DNA of 19,633 nucleotides from Bacteroidales bacterium UBA7574. Lineage in GTDB: Bacteria > Bacteroidota > Bacteroidia > Bacteroidales > Paludibacteraceae. Shown here one piece after another: positions 8,167-16,341 of the stretch. Numbering within the stretch: the stretch's first letter is position 1; each line of letters starts with the position of its first letter. The stretch is from assembly GCA_002479035.1 (NCBI GenBank), contig DLLA01000168.1, forward strand, positions 1 through 19,633. The letters run 5' to 3'. The translations under genes and the position numbers were made by a program. A model generated the notes under the pieces. The model was given only the letters and a program-made list of their open reading frames with translations. It was not told the origin of the DNA and did no database searches.

Positions 8167-11109
8167 ATGAGGATGTTTATGAAAAGATTTGTTTTGTTTT
8201 TCGGGTTACTGATTGGCTTGGCTGTTTCGGCACAAGCCATTGACAGACAGGCGATTGCAGACACACTGAGTGCGATAGCCCATGAGCATGCATACGTAGA
8301 GAACGTGTGCGTGAACCGTATCCGCGTGCGGAACAGCAGTGTGAGTGTCTATACCAACCGCGCACTGAGCATGGTGTCGCTGAGCGAAGAGGAGGTGCGC
8401 GATATACGAATGGTGGTCAGCCGGTTAGTGTTCGGCAACAACAAGGGGAAAGTGAGCATCTATACGGACGGCTATGAGTTGGGCGAGTTGGTGACCGCCC
8501 GCTACCGTCATCGCCCGAAGAGCGACCGCTACACTGTGGAGACGGGTACACCGTGGGTTCAGAATATGTCGCGTGCGTACACAGCGGAGAAGGGCTTGGA
8601 CGGCAAGCATATCGCGTTGTGGGGAAGCCACGGCCGTTACTATTATCAGGAAGGGCAACGCTGGCTGTGGCAACGCGCCAAACTGTGGACGACGGTGGAG
8701 GACGTATATACCTCGTCGTACGTGCAGCCGTTTCTGGTGCCGATGCTGGAGAACGCCGGAGCGATAGTGGTTCAGCCGCGTGAACGCGACACACAGGTGC
8801 GCGAGCAGGTGGTGGACGAGACGGAAGCGGTAGTGGTAGGCACTCCCGTGTTTGCCCGTGCCGAGGGCGCAGGCTGGGGACACCCCACGGCACCGCTGAC
8901 GGAAGGGCAGAACCCGTTTGCGATGGGCACGTATGCAGAGGCTCCGTCGGCAGCGAAGTCATCGTCGGAGTTGCGCTATACGCCGAGTCTGCAGGAGGGT
9001 GAGTATGCGGTGTATGTGTCGTACAAGACCTTGCCCACCAGCACGGACAAGGCACGCTATACGGTGGTGCACAAGGGGCAGAAGACGGTGTACAACGTCA
9101 ACCAGCGCATGGGCGGCGGCACGTGGGTGTATATAGGCACTTTCGCCTTCGGGAGCGACAAGACGCAGAACTATGTGAGTCTGACCAACGAGGACGGTCG
9201 CGGGCAGGTGGTGACAGCGGATGCCGTGAAATTCGGTGGCGGAATGGGCAGTGTAGCCCGCTATCCGCAGCCCGATGCGATAGCGAATGTGCCGTCGTCG
9301 AAAGCCTTGCCGAAGACAAACAAGGTGGAGGTTGACAGCGTACAATTGCTTCAGAACCAACAACTTGCCAGCGTAAGCGGTATGCCGCGCTACTTGGAGG
9401 GAGCACGCTACTGGATGCAGTATTCAGGTATCCCTGACAGCATTTACAACTACACCAACAGTCACAACGACTATATCGACGACTACGCTTCGCGCGGCGG
9501 GTGGGTGAACTACCTGGCAGGCGGCAGCGTGACCAACCCCAAAGAGGCGGGACTGGGCGTGCCCGTGCAACTGAGTATGGCTTTCCACAGCGATGCGGGC
9601 GTGCGCAGGGGTGATACGATTATCGGCACACTGATGATTTATACCAACCACGGCGACAACAAGGAGAAGACCTATCCGACGGGCAAGACCCGTCTGGCGG
9701 CACGCGACTTGGGCGACTATGTGCAGACGCAGATATGCGAGGATATGCAGGTGTATGCCCCCCACTGGACCCGCCGCCAACTGAACAACTCGTCGTACGC
9801 CGAGGCACGCCGTCCGAAGGTGCCGGCTATCCTGCTGGAGTTGCTGTCGCACCAGAACTACAACGATATGCGGTTGGGTTTGGACCCGCGTGTGAAGTTC
9901 ACCGTCTCGCGCGCCATATACAAAGGTATGCTACGCTTTATGCACGAGCAGTACGGGACCGCCTACGTGGTGCAACCGCTGCCCGTACAGCAGATGCGCA
10001 TTACCCGCACGGACAACACAATGAACATCACATGGGCAGCCACACCGGACACGTTGGAGCCGACCGCAAACCCCACGTACTACGTGGTCTATACGCGCAC
10101 CAATGACGGCGACTGGGACAACGGTGTGAAGGTGACAGCACCGCGCTACACCCTCAAAGCACAAGCGGGCACACGTTACGATGTACGCGTGGTGGCAGGC
10201 AATGCGGGCGGCGTGAGTATGCCGAGCGAGACACTATCGGCATACATCGCGCCCAACGAGAAAGGCAAGGTGCTGATAGTGAACGGCTTTACCCGCGTGA
10301 GCGGACCGGACTGGTTTGCAGACAGCACGTATATGGGTATCATGCCGCAGGCGGGAGCGGTGCCTTACGGGAAAGACCTCTCGTATATCGGTGAGCAGTA
10401 TGAGTTTGACAGCCGTCTGCCGTGGGTGAGCGACGACAACAGCGGTTGGGGCATGTGCTACAGCGACCGACAAGCCACCTTGACCGCAGGCAACACCTTT
10501 GACTACGTGAGCAAGCACGGACGCGCATTGGCACGCGAGGGCTACTCATACACGAGCAGCAGCGTGGCGGCGTTGGACAGCATCGGCGGTTGCGACATCG
10601 TGGACGTGATACTCGGCAAGCAGAAGACCACCGTGCTGGGCAAGGATACGAGTTTCCATTGCATGCCGCAAGGGTTGCAAAAGGCGTTGGCGGGCTATTT
10701 GGAGCGTGGGGGAAAGATGCTGCTGTCGGGTGCGTATATAGCAAGCGATATGCAGAGCCAAGAGGATAAAGCGTTCATCAGCAACACGTTGCACTACGGA
10801 TTGAGTTGCACGCACGCTTCCAAGTCGGGGCGTTTGCAGACGACAAACCTCCTGCCGACGGGTGCATACACCTTCCGCACCGAGCCGAATGACGAGTGCA
10901 TCCATACCGAGAACCCGGACGGTCTGCGTGCCGTGGGCGATGGTGCCCGTTGCGTAGCGCGCTACGACGACACGGGCGTAGGCGCAGGTGTGGCATACAC
11001 ATCGCCCGAAGACGGAGGCGCAAAGACCCTGTGCTGGTCGTTTATGCTGGAGAGTGCGCAAGATTTCGAGACGCTATATACAGACTGTATCCATTGGCTA
11101 ATGCGATGA
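8167..11109 (+). CDS. Secreted amidase_3-like protein with inserted golvesin domain ('xanthan lyase' type)
   Basis: 980 residues with a Sec signal peptide ending near AQA (24); the in-frame ATG at 8179 is an alternative start. The fold appears to be a zinc amidase (N-acetylmuramoyl-L-alanine amidase_3) split by an insertion. The first half has ALWGSHG (His155) and VEDVY (Glu178), then GAIVVQPRERD. A golvesin C-terminal-like domain follows (about 265-360: TPSLQEGEYAVYVSY, GGGTWVYIGTF, ADAVKF). The amidase then resumes with SMAFHSDAG (His474) and PAILLELLSHQN (Glu558). Fn3 covers about 602-690, and a glutamine-amidotransferase-like domain without an evident catalytic centre about 700-980. Bacteroides relatives are often labelled 'xanthan lyase', a weak label. 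Peptidoglycan or another amide substrate is inferred from the conserved His/Glu pattern. It is the first gene of its operon, and its stop overlaps the next start. Confidence 0.8.
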   Translation: MRMFMKRFVLFFGLLIGLAVSAQAIDRQAIADTLSAIAHEHAYVENVCVNRIRVRNSSVSVYTNRALSMVSLSEEEVRDIRMVVSRLVFGNNKGKVSIYTDGYELGELVTARYRHRPKSDRYTVETGTPWVQNMSRAYTAEKGLDGKHIALWGSHGRYYYQEGQRWLWQRAKLWTTVEDVYTSSYVQPFLVPMLENAGAIVVQPRERDTQVREQVVDETEAVVVGTPVFARAEGAGWGHPTAPLTEGQNPFAMGTYAEAPSAAKSSSELRYTPSLQEGEYAVYVSYKTLPTSTDKARYTVVHKGQKTVYNVNQRMGGGTWVYIGTFAFGSDKTQNYVSLTNEDGRGQVVTADAVKFGGGMGSVARYPQPDAIANVPSSKALPKTNKVEVDSVQLLQNQQLASVSGMPRYLEGARYWMQYSGIPDSIYNYTNSHNDYIDDYASRGGWVNYLAGGSVTNPKEAGLGVPVQLSMAFHSDAGVRRGDTIIGTLMIYTNHGDNKEKTYPTGKTRLAARDLGDYVQTQICEDMQVYAPHWTRRQLNNSSYAEARRPKVPAILLELLSHQNYNDMRLGLDPRVKFTVSRAIYKGMLRFMHEQYGTAYVVQPLPVQQMRITRTDNTMNITWAATPDTLEPTANPTYYVVYTRTNDGDWDNGVKVTAPRYTLKAQAGTRYDVRVVAGNAGGVSMPSETLSAYIAPNEKGKVLIVNGFTRVSGPDWFADSTYMGIMPQAGAVPYGKDLSYIGEQYEFDSRLPWVSDDNSGWGMCYSDRQATLTAGNTFDYVSKHGRALAREGYSYTSSSVAALDSIGGCDIVDVILGKQKTTVLGKDTSFHCMPQGLQKALAGYLERGGKMLLSGAYIASDMQSQEDKAFISNTLHYGLSCTHASKSGRLQTTNLLPTGAYTFRTEPNDECIHTENPDGLRAVGDGARCVARYDDTGVGAGVAYTSPEDGGAKTLCWSFMLESAQDFETLYTDCIHWLMR

Positions 11110-12509
11110 AAAAGAAGAACTTACCCCTGTACGAAAACGTAGAGATAACCGGTATTGCCGCCGAGGGCAAGGCACTGACGCGCATTGATGATATGGTGGT
11201 GTTCGTGCCGTATTGCGTATCCGGCGACGTGGTAGACCTGCAAGTGACAAAGAAAAAGCACTCGTTTATGGAGGCGCGTGTGGAACGCCTCGTGAAGCCT
11301 TCCGCGCATCGTTGCGAACCCGTGTGCAAGCACTACGGCGAGTGCGGCGGGTGCAAATGGCAGATACTGCCCTACGAAGACCAACTGCGCTACAAGCAGC
11401 AGCAAATCATTGATAATCTGACCCGTATAGGCAAGGTAGAGTTGCCCGAAATCAGTCCGATTCTCGGCAGCAAACATGTGTACGAGTACCGCAACAAGTT
11501 GGAGTTCACGTTCTCGGACCGCAAGTGGCTGTCGTGGGACGTGATACGCGCGGCAGGCGGATTGGAGTACGTGGATACGGCGTACGGCGTGGGTTTTCAC
11601 ATACCGAACTGCTTTGACAAGGTGCTGGACATCACCGAGTGCCACCTGATGCCCGACATCAACAACCGTATCCGCAACGGCATCCGCACTTTCGCCCGCG
11701 AGCACTGCATATCGTTCTACAACGAACATACCCATGAGGGGCAACTGCGTACCCTCATCATCCGCAGCAACCACCGCGGTGAGGTGATGCTGATTGTCGT
11801 GTGGGGAGAGGCACCCGACATGCGGCTGATGGAGTACCTGCAGCAGACCTTCCCCGAGATAGTGAGCCTGCTGTACGTTGTCAATCAGAAACTTAACGAC
11901 ACCATCTCCGACCAGGAAGTGCACGTATTCGCCGGACAAGACCATATCATGGAGCAAATGGAGGACTTGCAGTTCAAAGTGGGTCCGAAGTCGTTCTACC
12001 AAACCAACACAGAGCAGGCATACGAACTCTACAAAGTGGCGCGGGAGTTCGCGGAATTGACGGGCAACGAACTCGTCTTCGACCTCTACACGGGCACGGG
12101 AACGATAGCCAACTTCGTGGCGCGTCAGGCGAAGCAAGTGATTGGTATTGAGTATGTTCCCGAAGCGATAGAGGACGCAAAAGTGAATGCGCGGCTCAAC
12201 CGGCTGGACAACACCCTCTTCTTTGCAGGCGACATGAAGGACATCCTCAACGCGGACTTCATCGCGCACTATGGACGCCCAGATGTCATCATCACCGACC
12301 CACCGCGGGCAGGTATGCACGAGGACGTGGTGAAGACCATCCTCGCCGCCGAACCCAAACGCATCGTGTATGTGAGTTGCAACCCCGCCACGCAGGCACG
12401 CGACCTCAACCTCTTGGACGAGAAATACAAGGTAACCAAAGTCCAGCCCGTGGATATGTTTCCGCACACCCAGCACGTGGAGAACGTGGTGCAACTTGTG
12501 CTGAAGTAG
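11106..12509 (+). CDS. rlmD: 23S rRNA (uracil-C5)-methyltransferase, RlmD type
   Basis: 467 residues from the ATG at 11106, which shares ATGA with the upstream TGA, so translation is probably coupled. Upstream in-frame ATGs lie inside the amidase-like gene and add unrelated residues. The N-terminus is a TRAM domain (about 1-65), followed by Cys70, Cys74, Cys80 and Cys83, with Cys179 in ECHLM; C-x5-C-x2-C plus the distal Cys is the [4Fe-4S] pattern of the RlmD/RumA family. The C-terminal Rossmann methyltransferase has FDLYTGTGT for SAM, DPPRAGMH, nucleophile Cys425 in SCNPAT and base Glu459 in HVENV. The family methylates a uracil C5 in 23S rRNA (U1939 in E. coli). RlmD fits better than TrmA because of the TRAM domain and iron-sulfur cluster; RlmC-like specificity cannot be excluded from sequence alone. 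Confidence 0.9.
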   Translation: MKKKNLPLYENVEITGIAAEGKALTRIDDMVVFVPYCVSGDVVDLQVTKKKHSFMEARVERLVKPSAHRCEPVCKHYGECGGCKWQILPYEDQLRYKQQQIIDNLTRIGKVELPEISPILGSKHVYEYRNKLEFTFSDRKWLSWDVIRAAGGLEYVDTAYGVGFHIPNCFDKVLDITECHLMPDINNRIRNGIRTFAREHCISFYNEHTHEGQLRTLIIRSNHRGEVMLIVVWGEAPDMRLMEYLQQTFPEIVSLLYVVNQKLNDTISDQEVHVFAGQDHIMEQMEDLQFKVGPKSFYQTNTEQAYELYKVAREFAELTGNELVFDLYTGTGTIANFVARQAKQVIGIEYVPEAIEDAKVNARLNRLDNTLFFAGDMKDILNADFIAHYGRPDVIITDPPRAGMHEDVVKTILAAEPKRIVYVSCNPATQARDLNLLDEKYKVTKVQPVDMFPHTQHVENVVQLVLK

Positions 12510-12534
12510 TAATAGGTAATAATTATTAGGTAAT

Positions 12535-13938
12535 ATGCAGGTACTGCTGTCGATATTGCTGAGCGTATGGTTTGTCAGTTTCACGGACAAAGGAGGTTCC
12601 GAGCGCGTTGCACTCAGCGAAACGGCACTGGCTATGCGCCAAGCACATGGGATAGCCCTTGACTCGTTGGACTACGCCGTATCGGATGCCTATTTGGACA
12701 GCATCCGTAGCGCGGGAGCACACATATTCCACACTTCGCGTTGGCTAAACGGAGCAACGGTAAAAGCCGACGATGTTGCCATTCAACGCATTGAAAATCT
12801 GCCGTTTGTGCAGAATGTAGAATTGACAAGAGATGATGCACCGCCTTCCCTCTTATTGCAACAAAAGCGCGACAAACAACGCGAGACGGCACAAGTTGCG
12901 AACAATGGTTTTGCCCGAGAGCAATTGGAACTATACAACCTGCTCCCCCTCCACGAGATGGGATTCAAAGGGCAGGGTATCCGTATGGCAATTATCGACG
13001 GAGGCTTTCTGAATGTGAACACCTTGCAGGCGTTTGACTCGGTACGCGACCAACTGATTGGCTACTACGACTTTACAGACGATACCTGCGACTTCTTCGG
13101 TGAGACGGGCTCCCACGGTACGATGTGTCTGAGTGCCGTCGCAGCACGTATGGAGAATTACGAGGGAGCGGCAACGCAGGCGCAGTACTACCTCATGCGC
13201 ACGGAAGAGTACGACACCGAGAGCCCGAAGGAATTGGACAACTGGGTGAGTGCTATTGAGTTAGCCGACTCTTTGGGCATACAGATAACCTCCACTTCAT
13301 TGGGCTATTCGGAGTTCGACAACGAGGCTTACAACTTCACCTACGCTGACATGGACGGCGTAAGCAACCGCGGTTCGCGTGCCGCCACAATAGCCGCACG
13401 AAAAGGCATGCTCATAGTGGTGGCTGCGGGCAATGAGGGCAACAAACCGTGGAAATACATCACGGCTCCCGCCGATGCCGACAGTATTCTCACCGTCGGG
13501 GCGGTGAATCCGCAAGGCGAAATAGGTTTCTTTTCTTCGTATGGACCCACGTGGGATGGGCGCGTGAAGCCCGAAGTTTGTGCGGTGGGGTGGGGCGCAA
13601 CATTGGTGAGTCCCAACAACGGAGAGGTTACACAGAGCAACGGCACCTCGTTTGCCTGCCCATTGTTGGCAGGTATGGCGGCATGCCTCTGGTCTGCGCT
13701 CCCACACGAGAGTGCCATGCAGATACGCGAGCGCATTATCCGCTCTGCCGACCGTTTCGCTGACCCCGATGACCACTGCGGCTATGGTATCCCCGATGCA
13801 TGGAACGCCTACACAGGCAGTACCGGTGTGGACAACCATAAAGCACACAATAATGCCCGTGTCGCCTACAAAGTGCTGCTAAATGGTACCGTCTATGTCA
13901 TTGCAAACGGCAGGCGATACTCGCTCTTGGGGATGTAG
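12535..13938 (+). CDS. Secreted S8 subtilisin-like serine protease
   Basis: 467 residues. A short hydrophobic N-terminus (MQVLLSILLSVWFVSF) is a probable signal peptide. Residues of about 20-130 look like the Bacteroidetes subtilase prodomain (SRWLNGATV, NLPFVQNVEL). The catalytic domain, about 142-420, carries Asp155 in IIDGGF, His194 in GSHGTM, the oxyanion Asn300 in AAGNEGN and Ser372 in NGTSFACP, so the triad is complete. The C-terminus (KVLLNGTVYVIANGRRYSLLGM) resembles the short sorting-type tails of secreted Bacteroidales proteins. It follows rlmD by 25 bp (TAATAGGTAATAATTATTAGGTAAT without the final base pairs being coding), so it is probably in the same transcript, and its transcript ends at the shared bidirectional hairpin. 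Confidence 0.9.
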   Translation: MQVLLSILLSVWFVSFTDKGGSERVALSETALAMRQAHGIALDSLDYAVSDAYLDSIRSAGAHIFHTSRWLNGATVKADDVAIQRIENLPFVQNVELTRDDAPPSLLLQQKRDKQRETAQVANNGFAREQLELYNLLPLHEMGFKGQGIRMAIIDGGFLNVNTLQAFDSVRDQLIGYYDFTDDTCDFFGETGSHGTMCLSAVAARMENYEGAATQAQYYLMRTEEYDTESPKELDNWVSAIELADSLGIQITSTSLGYSEFDNEAYNFTYADMDGVSNRGSRAATIAARKGMLIVVAAGNEGNKPWKYITAPADADSILTVGAVNPQGEIGFFSSYGPTWDGRVKPEVCAVGWGATLVSPNNGEVTQSNGTSFACPLLAGMAACLWSALPHESAMQIRERIIRSADRFADPDDHCGYGIPDAWNAYTGSTGVDNHKAHNNARVAYKVLLNGTVYVIANGRRYSLLGM

Positions 13939-13985
13939 GAACCGTCCTTTGAATCATATAACACAAGATGATGCTCAATAAGACC

Positions 13986-14022
13986 AAAAAAGAAGACTGC
14001 CCTAATGAGCAGCCTCTTTTTT
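13986..14022. terminator. Bidirectional terminator between convergent genes
   Basis: AAAAAAGA at 13986-13993 pairs with TCTTTTTT at 14015-14022, and an inner CTGC (13997-14000) pairs with GCAG (14009-14012). The A-run and T-run on either side let it work on both strands. It lies 47 nt after the subtilase stop and 16 nt after the lipoprotein stop. Confidence 0.85.
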
Positions 14023-14038
14023 ATAATAGGAATCTACT

Positions 14039-15259
14039 TTATTCAATAGATTCTATGTAGCCTTGATAAATTTCAGGAGTGGTTCCTCTGTAGTTCATGA
14101 GACGACCAACTACTGTAACTTTTTGCTCAGCCTTGGGCATTTGCGCCTTGTCTGTAAATGGCTTATTGTTCAAATAATTTGTGAAATAGCAGGTGATAGT
14201 TGGTGTCTTGTTTGTACCATCATAGATAATAAAATTACAATTGGTGTATTTGGTTACCAAATCTGCCTCTTTGGTGGTAACCTTGCTGATAACACCACTG
14301 ACACGATATGTCTCTAAAGTAGAAGCATCTGCATTCAACTTGTTGCAGATTTCTACTGCTTCTGCAAATGTGACATCAATGATTTCATTCTCGGTAGAGC
14401 CTTTAACAATGGAAAGCAAGTAGCCGTTTGCCAATTCAGGTGTGGTGTTGTCATTCTTTACATAGTTCTTCAATTGGCTGACAACTGCGACACTGTCTCC
14501 TACGTGTAAGATTTGGTCAGTAGAAGTGAACTTCTCATTGTTCAAATAATTGATATAGAAGCAACCGATAGCACCCGTATTGTCTTGAAGCGTGAAATTG
14601 ATATTGCCATACGAGAGCAGTTTGTTTTCGGCTGTAGCAACTGCGGACACAATACCCTTTACCAGATAGTACTCAGAAGAAGATTTCCCAGGTTCTAAGG
14701 CATTGGCTTTTGCGATGGCTTCCTCTACGGTGATTTCAGTATAGTCGGTCGCTATCGTACTGATCTCATTACCATTAAGCCATGCTTTGGTGATAGTCTT
14801 TACACCTGCCATTGTATTATAGGCTGTAAGGGTACCTTGAACCATCACAGAAGCCTTAAGGTTTTCAGGATGATCTTTCAAGTTGAGTGCAGAGCGGAAA
14901 GTACCTGTTGGCAGTTGCACGCAAACGCAAGCGGTAGCATCTGTAACATCGGCTGCATCTGCAATAACGATATTGGTTGCCAATACAGTGGTGTCTGCTG
15001 TCGCTTCTGCGCTGAACACCACCTTCTTGTCATTATTGTGATTGCTATACCAACCTACAATGTAGCCCTTTACAAAAGCGACAGAATTGTCCTGCTTATT
15101 GATAACTTGTGCTACGGTCAGTGTATCTGACACTTCAGGATTAGGATTCTCATTACCACCGCCGTTGGGACCTGGTCCCACAATTTCTGGTGTCTCGCAC
15201 GCTGCAAATGCAACGGCGATAGTCAGCACAACTGCTGAAGCAAATTTGTTGAGTTTCAT
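14039..15259 (-). CDS. DUF6359 / triple OB-fold lipoprotein
   Basis: 406 residues starting at the ATG at 15257-15259. The signal sequence ends in a lipobox-like FAAC, giving lipidated Cys21, followed by the acidic ETPE seen in some exported surface lipoproteins. A low-complexity GPGPNGGGNENPNP linker precedes three OB-like domains. The first (about 46-165) fits DUF6359: GYIVGWYS, ATNIVIAD, CVQLPTG, ALNLKDHP. The second (about 170-290) and third (about 295-406) are clearly similar to each other: both begin with an AIAKANAL / AVEICNKL helix, then YLVKGIVSAV / YRVSGVISKV, FYINYLNN / YFTNYLNN, and end GYLLSI / GYIESI. Such modules are common in Bacteroidales cell-surface proteins; the ligand is unknown. 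The gene is AT-rich like the giant gene at the left end, which also contains an OB-like module. It appears monocistronic. Confidence 0.85.
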   Translation of the reverse strand: MKLNKFASAVVLTIAVAFAACETPEIVGPGPNGGGNENPNPEVSDTLTVAQVINKQDNSVAFVKGYIVGWYSNHNNDKKVVFSAEATADTTVLATNIVIADAADVTDATACVCVQLPTGTFRSALNLKDHPENLKASVMVQGTLTAYNTMAGVKTITKAWLNGNEISTIATDYTEITVEEAIAKANALEPGKSSSEYYLVKGIVSAVATAENKLLSYGNINFTLQDNTGAIGCFYINYLNNEKFTSTDQILHVGDSVAVVSQLKNYVKNDNTTPELANGYLLSIVKGSTENEIIDVTFAEAVEICNKLNADASTLETYRVSGVISKVTTKEADLVTKYTNCNFIIYDGTNKTPTITCYFTNYLNNKPFTDKAQMPKAEQKVTVVGRLMNYRGTTPEIYQGYIESIE

Positions 15260-15330
15260 TGTTGCTTGTATTTAAGTTAATTATGAACGAGTTTCTTTAG
15301 CCCCCAAGGCTGCTAATCTATTTGGGATTG

Positions 15331-15362
15331 CAAAAATACGGAAAGTTTTCTGACTATGCAAA
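15331..15362 (-). promoter_or_regulatory. Promoter of the OB-fold lipoprotein gene
   Basis: On the minus strand TTTG (15359-15362) and TATTTTTG (15331-15338) are separated by 20 bp, matching the Bacteroidetes consensus. The predicted start near 15324 leaves a leader of about 65 nt. It is divergent from, and close to, the infC promoter. Confidence 0.75.
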
Positions 15363-15387
15363 AAATACGTATTTTTTATCATTTTGT

Positions 15388-15418
15388 TTTGTGGTTTGCA
15401 GGAAAAGCAGTAACTTTG
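15388..15418 (+). promoter_or_regulatory. Promoter of the infC-rpmI-rplT operon
   Basis: TTTG (15388-15391) and TAACTTTG (15411-15418) with a 19-bp gap. This is the same -7 box and spacing as the promoter at 8081-8111. The predicted start near 15425 leaves a leader of only about 26 nt, holding the AGGAGG ribosome binding site. Confidence 0.8.
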
Positions 15419-15436
15419 TGCCAATTTTCAAATAAT

Positions 15437-15442
15437 AGGAGG
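15437..15442 (+). promoter_or_regulatory. Perfect Shine-Dalgarno deciding the infC start
   Basis: AGGAGG, 8 nt before ATA at 15451. A strong SD is unusual in this window, where other genes have none, and it points to the ATA codon rather than the ATG at 15502, which is 59 nt away. Confidence 0.8.
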
Positions 15443-15450
15443 ATACAACT

Positions 15451-16005
15451 ATAGCAAATCCACAGAATGGCCCGCAACGCCGTGGCCGCCAAGAGAAAGA
15501 AATGCCCAACCGCATCAACGACAAGATACGCGGCGTGAGGGAAGTGCGCCTTGTGGGCGACAATGTAGAGCAAGGTATCTATTCGTATGAGCAGGCTATG
15601 CGCATTGCGGATGAGCAGAACTTGGACCTCGTAGAGATTTCGCCAAACGCGGCTCCTCCCGTTTGCCGTGTGCTGGACTATCAGAAGTTCCTCTATCAGA
15701 AGAAGCGCAAGGAGAAGGAGCAGAAAGCCAATTCGGCGAAGGTGATAATCAAGGAGATACGCTTCGGACCGCAGACCGACGAGCACGACTACAACTTCAA
15801 ACTCAAGCACGCGCAGGAGTTCTTGAAGGATGGCAACAAGGTCAAGGCGTATGTCTTCTTCCGCGGACGCAGTATCCTGTTCAAGGAGCAGGGCGAACTG
15901 TTGCTGGCGCGCTTTGCGAACGACCTCGAGGAGTACGGCAAGGTGGAAGCAATGCCCAAACTGGAAGGCAAACGTATGATTGTGAACATCGCACCCAAGA
16001 AATGA
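15451..16005 (+). CDS. infC: Translation initiation factor IF-3, probable AUA start
   Basis: 184 residues if translation begins at ATA (15451-15453). IF-3 binds the 30S subunit and checks start-codon pairing. The N-domain ([16 protein letters not shown], then [24 protein letters not shown]) and C-domain ([10 protein letters not shown], then [14 protein letters not shown], and [11 protein letters not shown]) are both complete. The reading frame is open upstream only to a TAG at 15436-15438, and it contains no ATG, GTG or TTG before 15502. Starting at ATG 15502 would drop the basic Arg/Gln-rich leader ([15 protein letters not shown]) and leave the perfect SD unused. In E. coli infC starts with AUU and is autoregulated through IF-3 rejecting non-canonical starts; the AUA here suggests the same logic, by inference. 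It is first in the operon with rpmI and rplT; thrS is not adjacent. Confidence 0.95.
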   Translation: MANPQNGPQRRGRQEKEMPNRINDKIRGVREVRLVGDNVEQGIYSYEQAMRIADEQNLDLVEISPNAAPPVCRVLDYQKFLYQKKRKEKEQKANSAKVIIKEIRFGPQTDEHDYNFKLKHAQEFLKDGNKVKAYVFFRGRSILFKEQGELLLARFANDLEEYGKVEAMPKLEGKRMIVNIAPKK

Positions 16006-16012
16006 GATAATT

Positions 16013-16040
16013 GCGCATTACGCATTGCGCATTGTGCATT
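16013..16040. repeat. Four heptamer repeats (RYGCATT)
   Basis: GCGCATT, ACGCATT, GCGCATT and GTGCATT stand head to tail from 16013 to 16040, 7 nt after the infC stop. The reverse strand would read as the 'NAQCAMRNAQ' peptide motif that, from memory, turns up as spurious protein sequence in many Bacteroidetes genomes, so this is probably a dispersed intergenic repeat. Confidence 0.8.
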
Positions 16041-16046
16041 GACTAT

Positions 16047-16078
16047 GGTCCCTGGGCCACCAATGGCTGCCCGAGACC
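16047..16078 (+). promoter_or_regulatory. Hairpin between infC and rpmI, possible operon control element
   Basis: GGTC (16047-16050) can pair with GACC (16075-16078), and GGGC (16054-16057) with GCCC (16069-16072), with a small inner CA/TG pairing. No T-run follows, so it is not a classic terminator. In gamma-proteobacteria ribosomal protein L20 binds mRNA between infC and rpmI to repress rpmI-rplT. The position fits such a site, but the fold does not prove it, and the hairpin may simply belong to the adjoining repeat. Confidence 0.4.
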
Positions 16079-16109
16079 TTAAATATAAACAAACTAAATT
16101 ATAAACAAA

Positions 16110-16307
16110 ATGCCAAAGGTAAAGACTAATTCCGGTGCTAAAAAAAGATTCGCTCTTACCGGAACGGGTAAAGTGAAGCGTAAACACGCTTACAAGAGTC
16201 ACATTCTCACCAAGAAGACCAAGAAACAGAAACGCAACTTGACTCACGTTGCAATGGTGGACCAAACAAACATGCGTTCCGTACGCGAGATGTTGTTGCT
16301 CCGCTAA
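16110..16307 (+). CDS. rpmI: Ribosomal protein bL35
   Basis: 65 residues, the usual length. [31 protein letters not shown] is the conserved basic N-terminal region described here in pieces: [28 protein letters not shown], then [13 protein letters not shown]. It is a component of the large ribosomal subunit. The ATG at 16110 has no SD but an A-rich leader (ATAAACAAA), typical of Bacteroidetes. It lies 104 bp after infC and 34 bp before rplT, in the conserved infC-rpmI-rplT order. Confidence 0.97.
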   Translation: MPKVKTNSGAKKRFALTGTGKVKRKHAYKSHILTKKTKKQKRNLTHVAMVDQTNMRSVREMLLLR

Positions 16308-16341
16308 GTTATTAACCACCAAACTTATGTAGTAAAGAACT

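Noticed and set aside
8417..11061. Many antisense and alternate-frame ORFs across the amidase-like gene
   Set aside because: All are shadows of one continuous 980-residue coding frame with recognisable domains.
10896..11105. Longer rlmD start extending into the upstream gene
   Set aside because: The extra 70 residues are Arg-rich out-of-frame translation of the amidase-like gene. The TRAM domain begins just after the ATG at 11106.
11121..12590. 489-codon open frame antisense to rlmD
   Set aside because: It mirrors rlmD, which has a full set of catalytic and cluster residues. The antisense peptide is His/Val/Leu-rich with no domain, as expected from GC-rich codon bias.
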